Shown here one piece after another: positions 16,449 to 26,011 of a stretch of DNA of 64,000 bases. Each line of letters begins with the position of its first letter. Position 1 is the first letter of the stretch. The translations under genes were made by a program, and so were the position numbers. Source of the stretch: a bacterium (GTDB lineage Bacteria > Planctomycetota > UBA1135 > UBA2386); the NCBI GenBank assembly GCA_030432695.1, contig JAUILN010000002.1, positions 186,001 to 250,000 on the forward strand, read 5' to 3'. The notes under the pieces were generated by a model that saw nothing but the letters and a program-made list of their open reading frames with translations, was not told the origin of the DNA and searched no databases.

Positions 16449-18698
16449 GTGGACCCGCAGCACGACCAGATCGCGGACCTGCCCGCCGACGTGGAGAGCG
16501 CCTACCACGCGCTGCGCCGCCAGTACGACGCACTGCAGCGCCGCGTGACCCGCTTCTCGGTGGTCGAGCAGCAGCTGATCCTGGTGCGCGACCAGCTCGA
16601 CCGCGAACTCACCCGCTTCGGGAGGATCCAGCGGTTCAGCACCCAGGCGATCGGCGCCACGGAACGCACCGACTTCCTCGACGTGATCGCCGAGGCGGTC
16701 GTCGACGTCTTCGAGGTCGAGGTCGGCATGGTCTGGCTACCCTGCGCCGACGGGGTACCCGCACGCCTGCACACCACGCGCGCCTCCCACGATGCATGGA
16801 TCCCCGGCGACGTCTCCGACCTGCTGCAGGCCTGGACCACCGCGCGCCAGGACTGCGTCGGCGCCGACATCCTGACCCGCGGCGCTGGGCACCACCCGCT
16901 GCACGACCTGTTCGAGCAGATCATCCTGGCCCGCTGTTGCGACTCGCAGGGTGAGGTGTTGGCGGTGCTGGCCGGCGCCAACACCTTGAAGGGCGCCGCG
17001 TTCCACGAGCGGCTCGGCGCCGAGAACATCCAGTCGTTCGCGGTGCTGTCGCAGCAGGTGGCCGCGCTCCTGGAGAAGCGACGCAGCCGCACGATCATCC
17101 AGGACCAGGTCCAGGCCCTGCAGACCTCGCAGCGTCGCCTGGCCCTGGCGCTCGACGCGAGTCACGTCGGCCTCTGGGACTGGGACCTGCGCTCCGACCG
17201 CTGCCACTTCTCCGCGGAGTGGAAGGCGATGCTCGGCCACTCCGACGACGAGATCGGCGACCGGCCGATCGAGTGGGACTCACGCCTGCACGACGACGAC
17301 CGGCCGTTCGCGCACGCCGTGCTCGAGGACTACCTGGCCGGTCGCCGCCCGGGATTCCAGATCACCGTCCGCATGCGCCACAAGGACGGACGTTGGCTGT
17401 GGATCCTGAGCAGCGGCCGCGCGCTCCGCGACGACGACGGCCGACCGATCCGGGTGCTCGGGACCCACGTGGATCTCACCGAGCAGAAGGCGCTCGAGGA
17501 GCGACTGCGCATCGCCGAGGCCGAACAGCGCGAGGCCCGCGAAGCGGCCGAAGCGGCGAACCGCGCCAAGAGCGTGTTCCTCGCCAACATGAGCCACGAG
17601 ATCCGTACGCCGATGAACGGCGTCCTCGGCATGCTGCAGCTGCTGCAGGACAGCGAGCCGACACCGGAGCAGGCAGCGCTCATCGACACCGCCGAACGCT
17701 CGGCGGTCTGGCTGCTGCAGATCATCGGCGACATCCTCGACCTGTCGAAGGTCGAGGCCGGCAAGCTCGAACTCGAACGGGCGCCATTCGATCTCCGCGA
17801 GGCGATCCGCGACGTGACCGAGCTGCTGCGTGTCCGCGCGGTCGAGGACGGCCTCGACCTCGAGGTCCGCGTCGGCGACGAGATCCCGAGGCAGGTGCTC
17901 GGCGATATCGCGCGTTTCCGCCAGGTGCTCCTCAACCTGCTCGGCAACGCCCTGAAGTTCACCAAGGAGGGCGCGGTCACCGTCGAGGCAAGCTCCCGGC
18001 CCCTGGAGAAGAACCGCGTGGAGTTCGACCTGCGGGTCCGCGACACCGGGATCGGCATTCCCGAGGAAGTCCTGCCGCGCCTGTTCGCACCGTTCAGCCA
18101 GGCCGACTCGTCGACGACCCGGCAGTTCGGCGGCACCGGCCTCGGCCTCGCGATCTCGCGCCACCTCGTCGAGCTGATGGGCGGCGCGATCACCGTCACC
18201 AGCGAACCGGGCATCGGCTCGGAGTTCCGGGTCCAGCTGCCGTTCACCGCGGCTGCTGAGTCACCGGACACCGCCTACGCGGTCAGTCCCTCCCCCCACG
18301 TCGACGACGGCCTGCTGCACGGCCACGTGCTCGTCGTCGAGGACAACCCGATCGGCCAGCGCGTGGCGACGATGCTCCTGCAGAAGCTCGGCCTCACCAG
18401 CGACGTGGCGGCGAACGGCCGGCTCGCCGTCGAGGCCTGGGAGCGCTGCTCCTACGACCTCGTGCTGATGGACTGCCAGATGCCGGTGATGGACGGCTTC
18501 GAAGCCACCCGCGTGCTGCGCCAACTGGAGAGCGACTCGCCGCTCCGCGAACGGCCGACCCCGATCATCGCGCTGACCGCGAACGTCCAGCCGTCGGACG
18601 TGCAGGCGTGCCTGGACGCCGGCATGGATGCGTATCTGGCGAAGCCGGTGCGCCGGGACGCGCTGCGCGAGGCGGTCGCGAAGTGGTTGGCGAGCTGA
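16449..18698 (+). CDS. Hybrid sensor histidine kinase (GAF-like, PAS, HisKA, HATPase, receiver)
   Basis: A 749-residue soluble hybrid kinase starting with GTG. Residues about 15-60 are coiled coil and 65-210 a GAF-like domain. Residues 225-345 are a PAS/PAC domain ([18 protein letters not shown]). HisKA carries the phospho-acceptor His383 ([12 protein letters not shown]). The ATPase domain has the N box ([11 protein letters not shown]), G1 (RDTGIGIP) and G2 ([10 protein letters not shown]). A receiver domain at about 635-749 has the phospho-acceptor Asp675 ([13 protein letters not shown]). There is no transmembrane segment or output domain, so phosphate probably passes to a phosphotransfer protein or regulator elsewhere. 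It directly follows the FIST gene, which likely supplies the input. Confidence 0.95.
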   Translation: MDPQHDQIADLPADVESAYHALRRQYDALQRRVTRFSVVEQQLILVRDQLDRELTRFGRIQRFSTQAIGATERTDFLDVIAEAVVDVFEVEVGMVWLPCADGVPARLHTTRASHDAWIPGDVSDLLQAWTTARQDCVGADILTRGAGHHPLHDLFEQIILARCCDSQGEVLAVLAGANTLKGAAFHERLGAENIQSFAVLSQQVAALLEKRRSRTIIQDQVQALQTSQRRLALALDASHVGLWDWDLRSDRCHFSAEWKAMLGHSDDEIGDRPIEWDSRLHDDDRPFAHAVLEDYLAGRRPGFQITVRMRHKDGRWLWILSSGRALRDDDGRPIRVLGTHVDLTEQKALEERLRIAEAEQREAREAAEAANRAKSVFLANMSHEIRTPMNGVLGMLQLLQDSEPTPEQAALIDTAERSAVWLLQIIGDILDLSKVEAGKLELERAPFDLREAIRDVTELLRVRAVEDGLDLEVRVGDEIPRQVLGDIARFRQVLLNLLGNALKFTKEGAVTVEASSRPLEKNRVEFDLRVRDTGIGIPEEVLPRLFAPFSQADSSTTRQFGGTGLGLAISRHLVELMGGAITVTSEPGIGSEFRVQLPFTAAAESPDTAYAVSPSPHVDDGLLHGHVLVVEDNPIGQRVATMLLQKLGLTSDVAANGRLAVEAWERCSYDLVLMDCQMPVMDGFEATRVLRQLESDSPLRERPTPIIALTANVQPSDVQACLDAGMDAYLAKPVRRDALREAVAKWLAS

Positions 18699-18711
18699 TG
18701 AGCAGGTGACG

Positions 18712-21700
18712 TCACCGCCGCCTCGCGAAGCGCAGACCTTCCACCCGGCCCGGCACCAACTCCGCGTCCGCCAGGGGCACCACCTCACGCGTGACGTCCG
18801 GCGACAGGTACACCACCTGACCGTCCGGCCGCCGGAACCGCTTGGCGACGCGCAGCTCCATGCGGTAGCGACCGGGCAGCAACCCCGAGGTCGTCACGTT
18901 GCCGGCGTCGTCGGTGATGCCGGTGCGCTCGAAGGTGATGCCGTCCTCGCCGGGGATCGCCGACCAGACCAGCTCGGAACCGGCGACCGCCTCAGGCGCG
19001 AGGCTCGCGAAGTCGACGACGCCGGTGGCACGCAGCGGCGCCCGCAGCGCGAGGGACTGGCCGATGGTCACCGAGTCGGGACCGACCTCGACCTCGTCGA
19101 GTTCGAGCCAGCCATGATCGGGGTGGCGCATGCGCAGGCGGTAGGTGCCGTGGGTCACCTCGAGGAACTGCGCAAACCCGCGCGCCACGGAGCGCAGGCG
19201 GAACCGGGCCCGCGGACTGCCCTGGGTGCCGAACGACTGACCGGCCGCGACCTCGCCGTCGAGCGCCACCCACACCCCCTCCGCGATCTCGCCAGTGGCC
19301 GAGCGCAGGGTCGCCGACCAGGCCGAGGTGCGGAGGTCGATCCGCGCGCCGTCGACGCTCGGCGGGACGATGCCCTCCCAGTAGACGTTCTGGCGCGCTT
19401 CGCGGATCTGACTCACCAAGGTGAACTCGCGAGCACCGACGTTGGGTCCGAGATCGAATCGACCGGCCGCGGTGAGGGGGATCTCGAGGCCGTCACCCTG
19501 GAGCAGCACGTACTGGATCGCGTTGAGTCCGTTCACCGCCACCGAACCGTGCAGTCGCGGCTCGGGCTCCGGCTGGTCGACCGGGATCACGAAGCGCTGG
19601 GTCAACCGCACGCTGATGCGCTCGCCGTCCTGCAGCGTCGCGACCGCGTCCGGTGCGTCGTCGAGGTCACCGAACAGCACCGCGAGCAGGCTGCGCAGAT
19701 CGCGGACGTCGCCCGGCCGCGGGATCTCCTCGACGATCCAGGTGCCGGCCTCCATGCGCGGCATCACGAACACGGCATCGGGTTCCGCGGCGACGACCAC
19801 CGGCAGGGGGGCGTAGGCGCGCCGCGTCACGAGCAGCGGATCGGGCGTCGCGCGCACCCAGCTGTCGGTACCGAAGCGGGGTCCGTCCTGATCGACCAAC
19901 GCACCCTCGAGCGTGCCGGGCTGCCGGACCACCAACCGCGTCTCGTCCTGTGCACCGCGCACCACCGTCTGTCGCCAGCCGGCTTCGACGTCGCCGATCG
20001 CGAGACCGATCTCGGCGTGGCGGAAGCGCGACACCTCCAGGCGGCCCTTCGCGTCGGTCCGGCCGACCACCGCGGGAAGCAGCAGCGCGGCGTCGGGATC
20101 GGTGAGCGGGCGGGTCAGCACCTCGCGGTCGGCGAGGGCCTCGAACGCTTCGCCCGCGACCTGCAGCGCGGTGGCGCCTCCCGCCGTGAGGATCACGTCG
20201 CTGCGCAGTCGGCCGCGGACGTCGAGGTCGGCGACCCGTGCGAGGTGCTCGTCGGCCGCGACGAGCGCGGTCCAGGGTCCGGCCGGGAGATCGCGCACCC
20301 GCACCAGACCGTCGTCGACCACCTCCAGGCGGTCATTCAGATCGAACTCCGCCAGCGCCCCGAGCTGGTGCAGCGCCAGGGCGCGGATGCCGGGCAACAG
20401 CCGGAGGCGCACTCCGGGCAGCGCGAGGCCGGCGAGGTCCTTCACCCGGAGTTCCAGGGAGTGGCGCGCGGGTAGCCGGATCACGAACGGCGTCCGCGGC
20501 TCGAGTTCGACCGCGTGCCAGGGATGGCCGGGACCACGCACCGCGAACCACTGCCGGCCCGAACGGCTCACCGGAGCGAACAGTCGACCGTCGGGTCCGG
20601 TCTCTCCGAGCGGCCGGAGCGCGGCGGCGCCGTCGGAGGGGCGACCGACGACCACCTCGAAGCCGGCCGGAACCGGGTGCCCCTGCACGTCCAGCACGTC
20701 GATCTCCACCTCCGGCACCGGCTGCACGGTGAACGGGTCGTGGTCGAACACCGGGTCGGCCGGGGTGAGGGCGATCACCTGCGGCGCGAAGCCCGCGGCA
20801 TCGACCTCGACCTCGACCCGGCTGCCGGACCGTGAGGCCCACACGAAGCCGCCATCGGGTCCGGTGGTGGAGACCGTCGGATCGAGGACGTCGGCCAGGG
20901 CGGTGAGCCACGGCGGGACGTCGGCAACCATCAGCTGGCCGCCGCCGATGCCGAGTGCGACCGCCCGCGGGTCCTGCCAACGCGAGGCCAGCCAGGCATC
21001 GAGCGCACGGCCGGCCAACCCGAACCGCGTGGCCGCGCGGAAGTCGTCTCCACCGCTCACGCGACGCAACACGGCCCCCTCGATGCCGCGTCCCCGTGGA
21101 TCGAGGATGCGACCGCGCGCGAACCGGGTGCGCGGCAGCTGTCGCGTGCCGAGGTCGACCCGGTCTCCGGGCGCGGGCCGCTCACCGAGTAGCTCGATCC
21201 ATGGTGGTGCCTCGGGCGGATCGAATCGGAACAGCAGCGCGCCGAACGGTGGCACGCCTTCGAGAAGGAACCGGCCGGTCGCATCGGTCATGCTCTCGGC
21301 GACCACCCACTCCACCTCGCTTCGCGGCACCGGCAACAGCTCCAGCGGCGCCGCGAACAATGTGGGGTGCAGCCGGATCGCCCGCACGCGCACGCCCTCC
21401 AGATCGCGGTAGCGGTCGTCGACCAGCTGGCCCTCGAACGACAGGAGTCCGCGCGGCGGCGCCGGCTCGACGACCGGTTCGTCTTCCTCCTTGATGGTGC
21501 CCGGCACCGCCTGGCGGACCGGAGTGGGATCGTCGGTGGCGGTCTCGACCACCCGCGGTGCCGGCTCGCGCAGCGGCACCTCCGGCTCGCTGTCGAGCGC
21601 CACCCAGGTTCCTGCGGCGATCGCGGTGCCCGCGGCGATGCCCGCGACCCAACGGAGTGCCTGGCTGCCGAGCGCCGCGACGCCGCCACCCGCCACGGTC

Positions 21701-22416
21701 GCACCGGCACCCGAAGCTGCGGCTCCCGCACCCCCACCCGTGGCCGCCGCACCGACGCCCGCCGCGCCGGCCAGCACCACGTCGCGGATCGCCGAGAGCT
21801 GCCGGCCGCCGAGGGTCAGCGCCGCCACGACGGCCGACGCGAGGCCCGCGGGCAGCTTGCTGCGGAGCCGTTCGCCGCCGCGACGCAGCCGCGTCTTCAC
21901 GGTCTCCGGCGACATCCGCAGCGCGTGGGCGATCGCGGTCGGCGTCAGACCGTGGATCAGCCGCAGGGTCAGCACCTCGGCGTAGGGAGCGGGTAGCTCG
22001 GCGATGCCGCGCTCGAGGGCGTCGCGAACCTCCTGGTCGATCGCGATCGCATCCGGTTCGAGTGGACCGACGGGTTCGCCGAGGCGCGTCGGGTCGGGAC
22101 GTCGCAGGTTGCGCTCACGGAGCTTGCGGGCCTCGCGGACCAGCACCCCGGTGATCCAGGGCAGCACCGGCCGGCCTCGTTCGAAGCGGGTCGGCGCGAC
22201 CTCGATCACCCGCAGGAACGTGGCCTGCAGCGCATCCTCGGCATCGCCGGAACCGCCGAGCACGTGCGAGGCGAGCAGCAGGAGGCGAGGTGCGAGCAGA
22301 TCGAAGACGCGGGCCAGATCCTCCGGTCGTCGATCGTCGAGCCACTGCTCGAAGCAGCGATCGGCCGGGTCGGCGTCGGGCACGTTCGGGCTCGGTCCTG
22401 GGGTCGGGCGATCCAT
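18712..22416 (-). CDS. ECF sigma factor fused to a transmembrane, CarboxypepD_reg-like receptor
   Basis: A 1234-residue protein in one uninterrupted frame. Residues about 20-110 are sigma-70 region 2 ([21 protein letters not shown]). Residues about 130-190 are region 4 ([19 protein letters not shown] ... [18 protein letters not shown]). A Gly/Ala-rich linker (215-250) leads to a transmembrane helix at about 256-272 ([17 protein letters not shown]). The remaining 950 residues are extracytoplasmic beta-rich repeats with CarboxypepD_reg features ([42 protein letters not shown]). A sigma domain tethered to its own sensor would need proteolysis or conformational release to reach RNA polymerase; this is inferred. 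Planctomycetes are known to encode ECF factors with long C-terminal membrane extensions. It lies alone, divergent from an exoprotein gene. Confidence 0.9.
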   Translation of the reverse strand: MDRPTPGPSPNVPDADPADRCFEQWLDDRRPEDLARVFDLLAPRLLLLASHVLGGSGDAEDALQATFLRVIEVAPTRFERGRPVLPWITGVLVREARKLRERNLRRPDPTRLGEPVGPLEPDAIAIDQEVRDALERGIAELPAPYAEVLTLRLIHGLTPTAIAHALRMSPETVKTRLRRGGERLRSKLPAGLASAVVAALTLGGRQLSAIRDVVLAGAAGVGAAATGGGAGAAASGAGATVAGGGVAALGSQALRWVAGIAAGTAIAAGTWVALDSEPEVPLREPAPRVVETATDDPTPVRQAVPGTIKEEDEPVVEPAPPRGLLSFEGQLVDDRYRDLEGVRVRAIRLHPTLFAAPLELLPVPRSEVEWVVAESMTDATGRFLLEGVPPFGALLFRFDPPEAPPWIELLGERPAPGDRVDLGTRQLPRTRFARGRILDPRGRGIEGAVLRRVSGGDDFRAATRFGLAGRALDAWLASRWQDPRAVALGIGGGQLMVADVPPWLTALADVLDPTVSTTGPDGGFVWASRSGSRVEVEVDAAGFAPQVIALTPADPVFDHDPFTVQPVPEVEIDVLDVQGHPVPAGFEVVVGRPSDGAAALRPLGETGPDGRLFAPVSRSGRQWFAVRGPGHPWHAVELEPRTPFVIRLPARHSLELRVKDLAGLALPGVRLRLLPGIRALALHQLGALAEFDLNDRLEVVDDGLVRVRDLPAGPWTALVAADEHLARVADLDVRGRLRSDVILTAGGATALQVAGEAFEALADREVLTRPLTDPDAALLLPAVVGRTDAKGRLEVSRFRHAEIGLAIGDVEAGWRQTVVRGAQDETRLVVRQPGTLEGALVDQDGPRFGTDSWVRATPDPLLVTRRAYAPLPVVVAAEPDAVFVMPRMEAGTWIVEEIPRPGDVRDLRSLLAVLFGDLDDAPDAVATLQDGERISVRLTQRFVIPVDQPEPEPRLHGSVAVNGLNAIQYVLLQGDGLEIPLTAAGRFDLGPNVGAREFTLVSQIREARQNVYWEGIVPPSVDGARIDLRTSAWSATLRSATGEIAEGVWVALDGEVAAGQSFGTQGSPRARFRLRSVARGFAQFLEVTHGTYRLRMRHPDHGWLELDEVEVGPDSVTIGQSLALRAPLRATGVVDFASLAPEAVAGSELVWSAIPGEDGITFERTGITDDAGNVTTSGLLPGRYRMELRVAKRFRRPDGQVVYLSPDVTREVVPLADAELVPGRVEGLRFARRR

Positions 22417-22747
22417 CGCGATGAGTCCGCTGGCGGCGCGGTGGAGGGTTCAACGAAACGGAGTACCCGCGATCCGGAGTGCTTGCGAGAGTGGTTCATA
22501 CGCCGGCCCTGTCGGCAACCGATCGGCAGGCCGGGATCCGGACGCGGCATCCACAGAGCCGGCGAGCGCACGGCGGCCTCGCCGCGACGGAAACAGAGAT
22601 TGCGATCCTGTCGCGAGTTGGGAAGCAACTTGCGGACGGCCGGATGCGCGGGAACACGGCACGATCCGACCGCTTCGTCGCCGCACGCTAGCCTCCGGGA
22701 CTCTCCTGAGTGCCGGACCCGATCCGGCCCCTCCATCGATTCACGAC
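22417..22747. other. Divergent intergenic region without a gene
   Basis: A 331-base gap between the fused sigma-receptor gene and the secreted duplicated-domain protein gene. No convincing coding frame is seen. Two stem-loops are visible: an imperfect one bounded by CCGGCC at 22503 and GGCCGG ending at 22534, and a perfect 6-bp stem (GCCGGA / TCCGGC) at 22712-22728, 19 bases before the rightward ATG. Promoters for both genes must lie here, but I cannot place them. Confidence 0.4.
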
Positions 22748-24601
22748 ATGCTTCGATCCTCCCGCGTCTTTCCGGTGATCGCCTGCGCCCTCGGCCTCGC
22801 GACCGCCCCCCTCGCCCAGAGCGGCTTCGAACTCACCTCCGGCGCCGCCGCCGACCCGGCGCTGTCGAACCACGGCACCGACACGGCCCTGTGGCTGCCG
22901 GGCATCGCCAGCGACTTCCAGTTCGTCGCCGGCGGCAGCTTCGTGGAAGACTCCACGACTGGCCGCGCGGTGGTGAAAGGTGAGGCGGTCAGCGCCTCGA
23001 CCGGCTACCGGCTGGCGATGTTCTTCGAGTTCTGGGACCGCTCGGCGCCGGGCGACTCGAACTACCCGCCCAGCGGCAGCCCGAAGCTCGACGGCCTGAC
23101 CAGCGGCGCGTTCGCCAGCAACGGCGGACCGATCGATCCCTCGACCTGGGTCTACTACCGCTCGATGGACGGCCAGCTGATCGGCCTCGGCGCGCTCGAC
23201 GGCCTGAAGATCGACCTCGACCGGCGCGGCCCGGCGTTCCAGGTCGGCGTCGGCGCCAACCTGCGCAACGCCAACCGCGGCGGCAGCACGTGGTTCAATC
23301 TGAACCTGCTCTCGCAGCCGTTCTCCGGCCCGCACCTGTCGGTCAACCACGGCGACCTGAACGTCGACTTCGGTTCGGGTGACTTCGAGCAGTGCGTGCT
23401 GCCGGTGGCGCCGAACTCGAACTACGCGCAGTGCGGTGACGTCCACAACTTCTGGGTCGAGAACGGCTACTCGCCGCAGGACTTCGTGTTCCTGGCCGGC
23501 GGCTCGCTGATCGAGCGGGCCGACGGCACCGCGACGCTGAGCGGCCGCATCGGCCGTCTGTCGAACCTGCGCGAAGCGTTCGACGTCGAGGTCGCGTTCG
23601 GCGGCCGCGTCGATCCGACCGACGCCAACTACCCGCCGGCCGGCAGCCCGAAGCTCGACTGCCTGTCGACCAGCGCGCTGGTGCAGAACGGCGGCCCGGT
23701 CGACACCGACTCCTGGCACTACTACACCACCGTGCAGGGCACCCTCGAGGGGCTGTTCGACTACGCGGGTGCCGAGGTCTCCATCGGCCGTCGTGGTCCG
23801 GCGGTGCAGGTCGGCCACGGCGCCGACCTCAAGAGCATCGAGTACGGCCTCAGCAACTGGCTCGACCTCCAGGTCATCACGCCGCCGACCACCGGCACCA
23901 ACCTGCCGGTGTTCCAGCACGGTGACTTCAACCTGCGACTGGCCGACGACTGCCGCGACCTCGACCAGCCCTGCCTGCCGACCAGCGTCACCCCGTCGAC
24001 CCTGCCGACCGTCACCGCCGACTGCTTCCGGATCACCGGCTGCGATATGCAGAACGTCACCGGCATCCGCTTCAACGGCCAGGACTACACCTCGCAGGAT
24101 CCCTGCGACCTGGGCCGCGGCTACTTCGAACTGATCGACGAGCACACGCTGTGCTTCTACCCGCCGAACTGCCTCACGCCCGGCTGCCGTGGCATGCGCC
24201 TGATCGGCGTCGACGGCTTCCAGACCGGCCGCTTCGACGTGTGCCTGACCGACCCCACGCGGCCGGTGATGGTCTGCGCGCCGCGGCACCCGGTCGGCAA
24301 GGAGCAGCGCCTCTACCTGCACGACGGTGACGTGCCGGAGCCGAACCTGATGTTCGCGGTGGTGAGCCCGAGCGACCGCCCGTCGATCATGCCGGGCATC
24401 ATCGAGCTGGGCCTCGGTGACAACTTCACGATGTACTTCTGCGGCATCGGCTTCTCCGACGACTGCGTCGAGGACTCGCTCGGCGTGATCCCGGAGATCC
24501 TTCGCGGACGGACGCTCTACTTCCAGACCGCGGTGCTCAACGTGTCGATCCCGGTGCTGCCGGTGCCGGTGAGCGACGTCTGCTCGACCGTCTACTACTG
24601 A
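22748..24601 (+). CDS. Secreted protein with duplicated domain and IPT-like C-terminus
   Basis: A 617-residue exported protein with a signal peptide at residues 1-23 (ALGLATAPLAQS). Two homologous domains of about 200 residues follow in tandem. Matching landmarks are FQFVAGGSFVE against FVFLAGGSLIE, SNYPPSGSPKLDGL against ANYPPAGSPKLDCL, SNGGPIDPSTWVYY against QNGGPVDTDSWHYY, and RRGPAFQVGVGANL against RRGPAVQVGHGADL. After about residue 415 comes a Cys-rich part (CFRITGCDMQN, CFYPPNC, CLTPGC) resembling an IPT/TIG fold, followed by an unrecognised tail. The Cys pairs suggest disulfides and an extracellular location. No enzymatic motif is seen and the function is unknown. Confidence 0.85.
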   Translation: MLRSSRVFPVIACALGLATAPLAQSGFELTSGAAADPALSNHGTDTALWLPGIASDFQFVAGGSFVEDSTTGRAVVKGEAVSASTGYRLAMFFEFWDRSAPGDSNYPPSGSPKLDGLTSGAFASNGGPIDPSTWVYYRSMDGQLIGLGALDGLKIDLDRRGPAFQVGVGANLRNANRGGSTWFNLNLLSQPFSGPHLSVNHGDLNVDFGSGDFEQCVLPVAPNSNYAQCGDVHNFWVENGYSPQDFVFLAGGSLIERADGTATLSGRIGRLSNLREAFDVEVAFGGRVDPTDANYPPAGSPKLDCLSTSALVQNGGPVDTDSWHYYTTVQGTLEGLFDYAGAEVSIGRRGPAVQVGHGADLKSIEYGLSNWLDLQVITPPTTGTNLPVFQHGDFNLRLADDCRDLDQPCLPTSVTPSTLPTVTADCFRITGCDMQNVTGIRFNGQDYTSQDPCDLGRGYFELIDEHTLCFYPPNCLTPGCRGMRLIGVDGFQTGRFDVCLTDPTRPVMVCAPRHPVGKEQRLYLHDGDVPEPNLMFAVVSPSDRPSIMPGIIELGLGDNFTMYFCGIGFSDDCVEDSLGVIPEILRGRTLYFQTAVLNVSIPVLPVPVSDVCSTVYY

Positions 24602-24610
24602 CGGCCATCG

Positions 24611-24631
24611 ACGGACCGACCCGGGGTCCGT
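24611..24631 (+). terminator. Possible terminator hairpin
   Basis: A perfect 7-bp stem (ACGGACC / GGTCCGT) with a 7-base loop begins 9 bases after the stop of the duplicated-domain exoprotein and precedes the next gene by about 40 bases. There is no T-run, so attenuation or termination is only suggested. Confidence 0.3.
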
Positions 24632-24672
24632 AGGGGACCATTGGCGCCGCGGATCGGCTACGTTCCGCGGCG

Positions 24673-25953
24673 ATGCGAACGCCCTCGATCCTGCAGCTGT
24701 CCTGCTGCGCACTGCTCCTCGCGGGGGGCAGCGGCGCGCAGGACGACCGCCCCTATCTCGCGGTCCACGCCCGGAACGCGACCTTCCTCGAAGGACTGAG
24801 CAGCCTCGTCCTCGAGGTCGAACAACAGGTCGACCCGGACGGCGCGTCGTTCTTCGCGCTGGGCGGCAACGCGCGCTCGATCGACTGGGCGCCACTCGAC
24901 GACGACCTCGTCGCCGAGGTGTTCGTGGTCCCCGCGGGCCTGCGCGACGGCATCTGCGACGACCTGGGCATCGCGGCGGGCGTGCTGCGCGGCGCCTGGT
25001 GCACCGGCGCGGTGCAGGGCGGCGCGCCACCCCGCTACTGCGCCCAGGTGTTCGCAGCGATCTGGTCGTTCCCCGAGCAGATCGAGCACGTCCGCTTCGT
25101 GATCCGCGACCGTGGCGACGGTGACTTCCACGTCCAGGGTGAGCTGACTCCGGCCACCGGCAGCGCGTTCGAGCGGTGGCTCGCCGGCGTCGAGCCGGAT
25201 CCACGTGGCACGCTCGGGCTGCGCGATCCCTCCGCGACACTGTGGCTCGGCACGGCGATGCGAGGACCGTCGGTCCAGAGCGCCTGGCTCGGCTGGTGGG
25301 AACACGTCGCGACGATGCGGGCACGCCAACTCCGTGGCACTCCGGCCGACGACGCCGATGCCCGCGCGGAGGCGGTCGGGCTGGCCGCGGCGCTGCGCGA
25401 CGGGCGGATCGCGCTGCGCTGGTCGACGGCCGATCGCAGCATCTTCGCGGTCGGCAGCCACGACCCGCAGGCCCTCGCCGAACTGGAAGAGGACCCGGCG
25501 TTCCGCGCGTTGATGCAGGCGCGCCTCGGCGAGGGTCCGCGCACCTGGGAGCCGCTGCGCATCGCCGAGGACCAGCAGGTCGTCCAGGTCGAGGACGACG
25601 CCCTCGCCACCGACCGGATCCTGCTACGCGCCGTGCGCGGCGACTACCTGATCGAAGCCGCCGACGAGGCGAACGGCCCGGCCACCGGCAAGCTGCTGGC
25701 TCGCCTGGCGCAGGGCCGTGCCCGCTCGTTCCCGCTGCCCGACGGCCTGTGGCTGCAGGCCGAGTTCAGTCGCCCGCCACTCGAGGAACTGCGCCGCATC
25801 GAGATCCCGTTCCCGCTACCGATCGAGATGGGCATCGACGACCTCGCCGAGTCGGTGCACGGCATGCTGCCGGCCCGCGCCACGCTGGCGCTGCGCCGCG
25901 CGGCTCCCGACAGCCAGGCGCTGGCCTTCGAACTCGATCTGTTCGGGCTCTGA
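24673..25953 (+). CDS. Exported protein of unknown function
   Basis: A 426-residue protein with an N-terminal signal sequence (LQLSCCALLLAGGSGAQ, mature part from about residue 23). I do not recognise the family. The mature part alternates hydrophobic and charged residues, contains no Cys-based or metal-binding motif, and ends with a region rich in Leu, Arg and Ala (ALRRAAPDSQALAFELDLFGL). Some proteins of this size in planctomycetes are periplasmic DUF3352-like proteins, but I cannot confirm that here. It ends 58 bases before the M1 peptidase gene on the same strand, so the two may be co-transcribed. Confidence 0.75.
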   Translation: MRTPSILQLSCCALLLAGGSGAQDDRPYLAVHARNATFLEGLSSLVLEVEQQVDPDGASFFALGGNARSIDWAPLDDDLVAEVFVVPAGLRDGICDDLGIAAGVLRGAWCTGAVQGGAPPRYCAQVFAAIWSFPEQIEHVRFVIRDRGDGDFHVQGELTPATGSAFERWLAGVEPDPRGTLGLRDPSATLWLGTAMRGPSVQSAWLGWWEHVATMRARQLRGTPADDADARAEAVGLAAALRDGRIALRWSTADRSIFAVGSHDPQALAELEEDPAFRALMQARLGEGPRTWEPLRIAEDQQVVQVEDDALATDRILLRAVRGDYLIEAADEANGPATGKLLARLAQGRARSFPLPDGLWLQAEFSRPPLEELRRIEIPFPLPIEMGIDDLAESVHGMLPARATLALRRAAPDSQALAFELDLFGL

Positions 25954-26011
25954 CCTGCCCCCGGAAGGCCGCCGGCTCGCAACCCCGGGCGCCGTCGCGT
26001 ATGCCGGCGTC

